A stretch of 11,079 nt of DNA from Paenibacillus sp. (GTDB lineage: Bacteria; Bacillota; Bacilli; Paenibacillales; Paenibacillaceae): contig JAQSXN010000067.1 in the NCBI GenBank assembly GCA_029256665.1, positions 1 to 11,079 of the forward strand, written 5' to 3'. Below the pieces are notes generated by a model that was not told the DNA's origin, ran no database searches, and saw nothing but the letters and a program-made list of their open reading frames with translations. Shown here one piece after another: positions 7,858 to 11,079 of this stretch. Each line of letters starts with the position of its first letter. The stretch's first letter is position 1. The translations under genes and the position numbers were made by a program.

Positions 7858-8966
7858 AACATCGCATCCTGGGCGTAATCAATTTGATCCACGAGAACGA
7901 CGAGCTCGGACCGCTGACGCAGGGCAGATGCTTGGCAACGGTGCCCTTCGGCGCGAGATATCGGCTGATCGACTTCGCTTTGTCGAGCATGGTCAATTCC
8001 GGCATCAGCAAGGTTGCCGTATTCGCCCATACGAAATACCGCTCCCTTATGGATCACCTGGGTTCGGGCAAACATTGGGATCTCCAGCACCGCCAGAGCG
8101 GTCTGTTCATACTGCCGCCGCTCACGGACGATCTGCTGGAAATAAGCCGGGGCGATCTGTACCATTTCTACCAGCAACGGGATTACTTCAACCGCTCTCC
8201 CCTCGATTATATCGTCATTACGCGCAGCCATATGGTCTGCAACATCGATTTCGAGAACGTGCTGTCGTACCATCTGGAGCAAGAAGCGGATATTACCGTC
8301 GTCTGCAAAAAACAGGATGCGCCGGCGCTGGGCAAGGCGCGAAAAGTGAAGCTGGAGCCAAACGGCCGCGTGACGGAAATCCAGGAGAACTTCGGGCGGA
8401 TGGAGAGCGACGTCAGCTCCATGGAGATGTACATCATGCGCAAGGATCTGCTTATGGATCTGGTCGAAACCTCGCTAGCGCAAGGCCAGGATCATCTCGT
8501 CCGGCATGCGATCTTCTCGCGGCTAGGCCAGCTTCGCGTATTCGGCTACATGCATGAAGGGTACCTCGGCGTCGTGAATACGCTGGCCAGCTATTATCAG
8601 CATAATATGAATCTATTAAATCACGATGTATGGAGAGAGCTGTTCTTTATGCCCGGACCGATCTACACCAAGGTAAAGGACGAACCGCCAACGCGTTATG
8701 CGGCAGGCTCCAAAGTGACGGGCTCGCTGATCGCGAATGGCTGCCGGATCGAAGGCAGGGTGGAGAACAGCGTCATCTTCCGCGGCGTTCAGGTCGAGAA
8801 GGGCGCCGTCGTTAAGGACAGCATCATCATGCAGAACGGCTATATCGGCCAAGGAAGTTACGTGCAATACAGCATTATGGATAAGGACGTGAGGGTGGAA
8901 GCGGGACGCGACATTCGCGGCGCCGGCGCCTCGCCGTTTATGGCGGCCAAGCGCAAAATCATTTAA
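7854..8966 (+). CDS. glgD: GlgD, non-catalytic/regulatory subunit of ADP-glucose pyrophosphorylase
   Basis: A 370-residue GlgC paralogue, slightly longer than B. subtilis GlgD. It keeps the fold ([22 protein letters not shown]) and the C-terminal beta-helix repeats ([27 protein letters not shown]). The catalytic features of GlgC are lost. The glycine-rich nucleotide loop is replaced by [12 protein letters not shown], the AKP lysine region reads RCLATVPF, and the SGDH motif aligns with RSHM (124-127), so the catalytic aspartate is a serine. In Geobacillus stearothermophilus GlgD is known to associate with GlgC and raise its activity, so the same is inferred here. The ATG is preceded by GGAGGTGG (7839-7846) 7 nt upstream and overlaps the glgC stop. 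No hairpin terminator follows; the 264-bp spacer before glgA is described separately. Confidence 0.93.
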   Translation: MKHRILGVINLIHENDELGPLTQGRCLATVPFGARYRLIDFALSSMVNSGISKVAVFAHTKYRSLMDHLGSGKHWDLQHRQSGLFILPPLTDDLLEISRGDLYHFYQQRDYFNRSPLDYIVITRSHMVCNIDFENVLSYHLEQEADITVVCKKQDAPALGKARKVKLEPNGRVTEIQENFGRMESDVSSMEMYIMRKDLLMDLVETSLAQGQDHLVRHAIFSRLGQLRVFGYMHEGYLGVVNTLASYYQHNMNLLNHDVWRELFFMPGPIYTKVKDEPPTRYAAGSKVTGSLIANGCRIEGRVENSVIFRGVQVEKGAVVKDSIIMQNGYIGQGSYVQYSIMDKDVRVEAGRDIRGAGASPFMAAKRKII

Positions 8967-9003
8967 TTTGATCTTGTTCTTTATCTCGTACATTTAAATA
9001 AAG

Positions 9004-9207
9004 GTTCAAAAATTCGGTTCTCAGTACAAGAGACTATGCTTCCGATGCTGCGTTTTTTCAAAACGCTGTAGAAGATTGGATGAAGCTAGAAACTGAGTAG
9101 CGGAGCGTAGCAGAGCTACGTGAGCAACGGAAGGTTCGGCTGAGTTCAATATTCGACGTCGAATATGCTTCTTGGACTACTTCGTAATGAGAATCGGATT
9201 TTTGAAC
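9004..9207. repeat. 204-bp element with ~20-bp terminal inverted repeats between glgD and glgA
   Basis: The arms 9004-9023 and 9188-9207 match at 18 of 20 positions when one is reverse-complemented. The two differences are both G-U pairs if the plus strand is transcribed. Pairing continues to 9030/9181 with 4 Watson-Crick pairs, 1 G-U and 2 mismatches. Inside are three small foldable units: GCGTTTT/AAAACGC (9050-9066), CGTAGC-AGA-GCTACG (9106-9120) and an 18-bp palindrome (9149-9166). No ORF of note and no target-site duplication were seen at the ends. It fills most of the glgD-glgA spacer (8967-9230), and its 3' arm ends 8 nt before the glgA Shine-Dalgarno. It may be a structured leader RNA or a MITE/REP-like repeat; multicopy status cannot be seen from one window. 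Confidence 0.7.
9149..9166. repeat. Perfect 18-bp palindrome ATATTCGAC/GTCGAATAT
   Basis: Both halves are exact reverse complements with no spacer, 65 bp upstream of the glgA start. It could be a dimeric operator or part of the surrounding inverted-repeat element. Confidence 0.6.
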
Positions 9208-9215
9208 TTCCTATT

Positions 9216-9220
9216 GGAGG
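9216..9220 (+). promoter_or_regulatory. Shine-Dalgarno of glgA
   Basis: GGAGG lies 10 nt before ATG 9231, a slightly long spacing. It supports 9231 over the open-frame start at 9165, which would add 22 residues encoded by the inverted-repeat element. Confidence 0.6.
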
Positions 9221-9230
9221 TCGTGGAGAG

Positions 9231-10691
9231 ATGAACATTCTGTTTGCAGCTTCGGAGGCAGTGCCTTTGATCAAGACCGGCGGACTTGCGGACGTTGCAG
9301 GAGCGCTCCCCAAGGCGCTGGCGAAGCTTGGAGCCGATGTAAGGGTTATTTTGCCCAAATACGAAGGAATTCCGAAGGAATACGCCGAACAGTTCGAGCT
9401 GATCGCCGAATTTCAGGTTTCGTTCGGCTGGCGCAATCAGTATTGCGGCTTGCAGAAGGCGACGATCGACGGCATCGCTTATTATGTGATCGATAACGAA
9501 TTTTATTTCCGCCGGCAAGGGATATACGGATACGGCGACGACGCGGAGCGATTCGTATTCTATTGTTACGCGGTGATGGAATCGGCGCGATTCCTGGATT
9601 TCCGTCCTCAAATCGTTCATTGCCACGACTGGCAAGCGGGATTGATTCCGTTTCTGCTCAGGACGCGATATGCGTTCGATCCCGCTTGGGCATACGCCAA
9701 GTCGGTATTTACGATCCATAACCTCATGTATCAGGGATTGTTCGGAGCCGAGCTGCTGAAGGAATTGACAGGCGCGGGAGACGAGCTGTTCGGCTGGGAC
9801 GGACTCGCCCACCGAGGCGGAGCCAGCTGCATGAAAGGCGCGCTGGAGTTCGCGGATAAGCTTACGACGGTAAGCCCCACTTACGCAAGCGAGATTCAGA
9901 CGGCTTATTACGGCGAGCATCTGGACGATGTGCTCAGGTATCGGCGCGAAGATTTGTACGGCATCGTCAACGGCATCGACCTGGAGCTCTACGACCCCAT
10001 GAACGACAATGCGCTCCACACGCCGTACCGAAATTCCATCGGCCGCAAACGCAAAAACAAAATCGATCTGCAAAAGGAGCTCGGGCTTCCGGAATCGGCG
10101 GAAATTCCGCTGATCGGCATCGTCTCGCGTCTTGTGGAGCAGAAGGGATTCGATCTCATTGCGGCCACGTTGGACGAATTGCTGCAAGACGACGTGCAAT
10201 TCGTCGTGCTGGGCGCCGGCGACCGGCGGTACGAGGAGATGTTCCTTGACGCGGCGGGCAGGCACCCGGACAAATTCGCGATATGGCTCGGGTACAGCGA
10301 CCGGATGGCGCGCAGAATTTATGCGGGCTCGGACATCTTTGCGATGCCATCCAAATTCGAGCCCTGCGGCATAAGCCAGCTGCTGGCGCTTCGTTACCGG
10401 TCCGTGCCGGTCGTCAGGGAGACGGGCGGCTTGCGGGACACGGTACAGGCCTACAACGAATATACTGGCGAAGGCAACGGCTTTAGCTTCGCGAATTATA
10501 ACGCCCACGACTATCTCCATACCGTCCGCAGAGCGCTTTCGTTTTATCGGGAGGAGGAAGCGTGGAACAAAATCGTGGAGAACGGAGCGCGCAGCGATTA
10601 TAGCTGGCATGTGTCCGCCAAGGCCTATATGGACGTTTATGCCGAACTTACCGCGCATCGAAAGGAGAACGAGCCATGGCCCGTCATCTAG
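9231..10691 (+). CDS. glgA: Glycogen synthase (ADP-glucose: 1,4-alpha-glucan glucosyltransferase, GT5)
   Basis: A 486-residue enzyme, matching the usual ~480 for bacterial GlgA. It transfers glucose from ADP-glucose to the non-reducing end of alpha-1,4-glucan. The family N-terminus ILFAASEAVPLIKTGGLADV is present, with the ADP-glucose-binding K15-TGGL. HCHDW is at 130-134. The C-terminal Rossmann domain carries GIVSRLVEQKGFDL and the EPCG motif with E377, the same residue number as the catalytic glutamate of E. coli GlgA, followed by ETGGLRDTV. ATG 9231 begins exactly at the conserved N-terminus. It belongs to the glg cluster but is separated from glgD by the 264-bp spacer holding an inverted-repeat element, so its expression may be tuned separately. 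Its last 16 bp overlap the next gene. Confidence 0.96.
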   Translation: MNILFAASEAVPLIKTGGLADVAGALPKALAKLGADVRVILPKYEGIPKEYAEQFELIAEFQVSFGWRNQYCGLQKATIDGIAYYVIDNEFYFRRQGIYGYGDDAERFVFYCYAVMESARFLDFRPQIVHCHDWQAGLIPFLLRTRYAFDPAWAYAKSVFTIHNLMYQGLFGAELLKELTGAGDELFGWDGLAHRGGASCMKGALEFADKLTTVSPTYASEIQTAYYGEHLDDVLRYRREDLYGIVNGIDLELYDPMNDNALHTPYRNSIGRKRKNKIDLQKELGLPESAEIPLIGIVSRLVEQKGFDLIAATLDELLQDDVQFVVLGAGDRRYEEMFLDAAGRHPDKFAIWLGYSDRMARRIYAGSDIFAMPSKFEPCGISQLLALRYRSVPVVRETGGLRDTVQAYNEYTGEGNGFSFANYNAHDYLHTVRRALSFYREEEAWNKIVENGARSDYSWHVSAKAYMDVYAELTAHRKENEPWPVI

Positions 10692-11079
10692 TCGTCGGCA
10701 ACGGAAAAATGCTGCTTAATCTGGACCGCAATTGTTATATCCGCGATATTTATTATCCGTACGTCGGTCAGCTTAACCACGTCGGCGGTCATTACTGCCG
10801 ATTCGGCATTTGGGTGGAAGGCCAATTCTCTTGGCTTCACGATCCCGAGTGGAATATTTCGCTCGACTATATTCAAGAATCGCTTGTGACGAACATTACG
10901 GCCAAAAACGATCGACTCGGCGTCGAGCTGTATATCAACGACGGGATCCATCAGCGCGAATGTATTTATATCAAACGCGTCGTCGTGCGCAACAAGCATC
11001 AATCCAACCGGGAAGTCCGATTGTTTTTCCATCAGGATCTCATGATCGACGGGTCGGAGGTCGGCGATACCGCCGTCTA
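10676..11079 (+). CDS. GH15 glucoamylase-like protein, N-terminal part (3' truncated by window edge)
   Basis: 134 codons are visible, starting at an ATG with AAAGGAG 8 nt upstream; the frame remains open at the window end. The start VVGNGKMLLNLDRN..IRDIYYPYVGQLNHVGGH, then FGIWV, resembles the N-terminal beta-sandwich of bacterial GH15 glucoamylase-like proteins, which release glucose from alpha-glucans. The (alpha/alpha)6 catalytic domain with its glutamates lies beyond the window, so activity cannot be confirmed. There is no signal peptide, which suggests an intracellular enzyme acting on glycogen or maltodextrin. It overlaps glgA by 16 bp, so the two are likely translated from one message. 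It occupies the position directly after glgA where B. subtilis has glgP. The family call rests on remembered N-terminal similarity only. Confidence 0.75.
   Translation, partial: MARHLVVGNGKMLLNLDRNCYIRDIYYPYVGQLNHVGGHYCRFGIWVEGQFSWLHDPEWNISLDYIQESLVTNITAKNDRLGVELYINDGIHQRECIYIKRVVVRNKHQSNREVRLFFHQDLMIDGSEVGDTAV

Noticed and set aside
8967..9010. Possible promoter TTGTTC-N17-AATAAA (8974-9002) upstream of glgA
   Set aside because: Both boxes match the consensus poorly. It would start RNA near the left arm of the inverted repeat, which is suggestive but not enough to annotate.
9004..9207. Insertion sequence or transposon carrying its own gene
   Set aside because: No transposase frame and no target-site duplication are visible, so at most a non-autonomous element could be meant.
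9165..9230. N-terminal extension of glgA from 9165
   Set aside because: The extra 22 codons come from the inverted-repeat element, and ATG 9231 matches the family N-terminus.
9177..10658. A 493-codon open frame on the minus strand, opposite glgA
   Set aside because: It is antisense to a clearly conserved glgA, has no recognisable domain and no ribosome site was identified. Such long shadows are common opposite GC-rich genes.
10688..11032. A 114-codon minus-strand open frame at the right end
   Set aside because: It is antisense to the GH15-like gene, which has a ribosome site and family resemblance.

Overview
The window looks like chromosomal DNA from a spore-former of the Paenibacillaceae (Paenibacillus/Cohnella-like). 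This is inferred from a complete Bacillus-type glycogen gene order with a separate glgD, an RNA polymerase-recycling HelD, strong GGAGG-type ribosome binding sites and moderately high GC. No rRNA, tRNA, CRISPR array, transposase or phage gene was seen.

Left part (1-3185): the window opens inside an alpha/beta-hydrolase-like gene whose end overlaps the start of helD, a UvrD/Rep-type ATPase that in Bacillus releases stalled RNA polymerase. helD then overlaps tail-to-tail, by 11 bp, with a leftward gene (3175-4083) encoding a TTG-started PAS-PAS-XRE sensor/regulator. Upstream of that regulator lies a 310-bp divergent spacer with a weak leftward promoter and GTTTAA half-sites that could be an operator.

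Middle (4394-4766): a 76-residue protein carries two identically spaced C-x4-C-x9-C-x2-H modules. Directly after it is a 72-bp imperfect palindrome that can fold as a long hairpin, followed by an AT-rich stretch with a TATAAT box ahead of the glycogen operon.

Right part (4767-11079): glgB, glgC, glgD and glgA, followed by the start of a GH15 glucoamylase-like gene that overlaps glgA. GlgC with GlgD should make ADP-glucose, GlgA should polymerise it into alpha-1,4-glucan and GlgB should add alpha-1,6 branches. The GH15-like protein, if active, would release glucose from the polymer. It sits directly after glgA, where glgP (phosphorylase) sits in Bacillus subtilis. glgB, glgC, glgD and glgA-GH15 are tightly packed. 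The only break is a 264-bp glgD-glgA spacer that is almost filled by a 204-bp element with 20-bp terminal inverted repeats, whose 3' arm ends 8 nt before the glgA Shine-Dalgarno.

Most of the window is ordinary. The best candidates for something undescribed are the glgD-glgA inverted-repeat element (structured leader RNA or MITE-like repeat), the 72-bp hairpin upstream of glgB, the small double zinc-knuckle protein and the PAS-PAS-XRE regulator with its possible operator.
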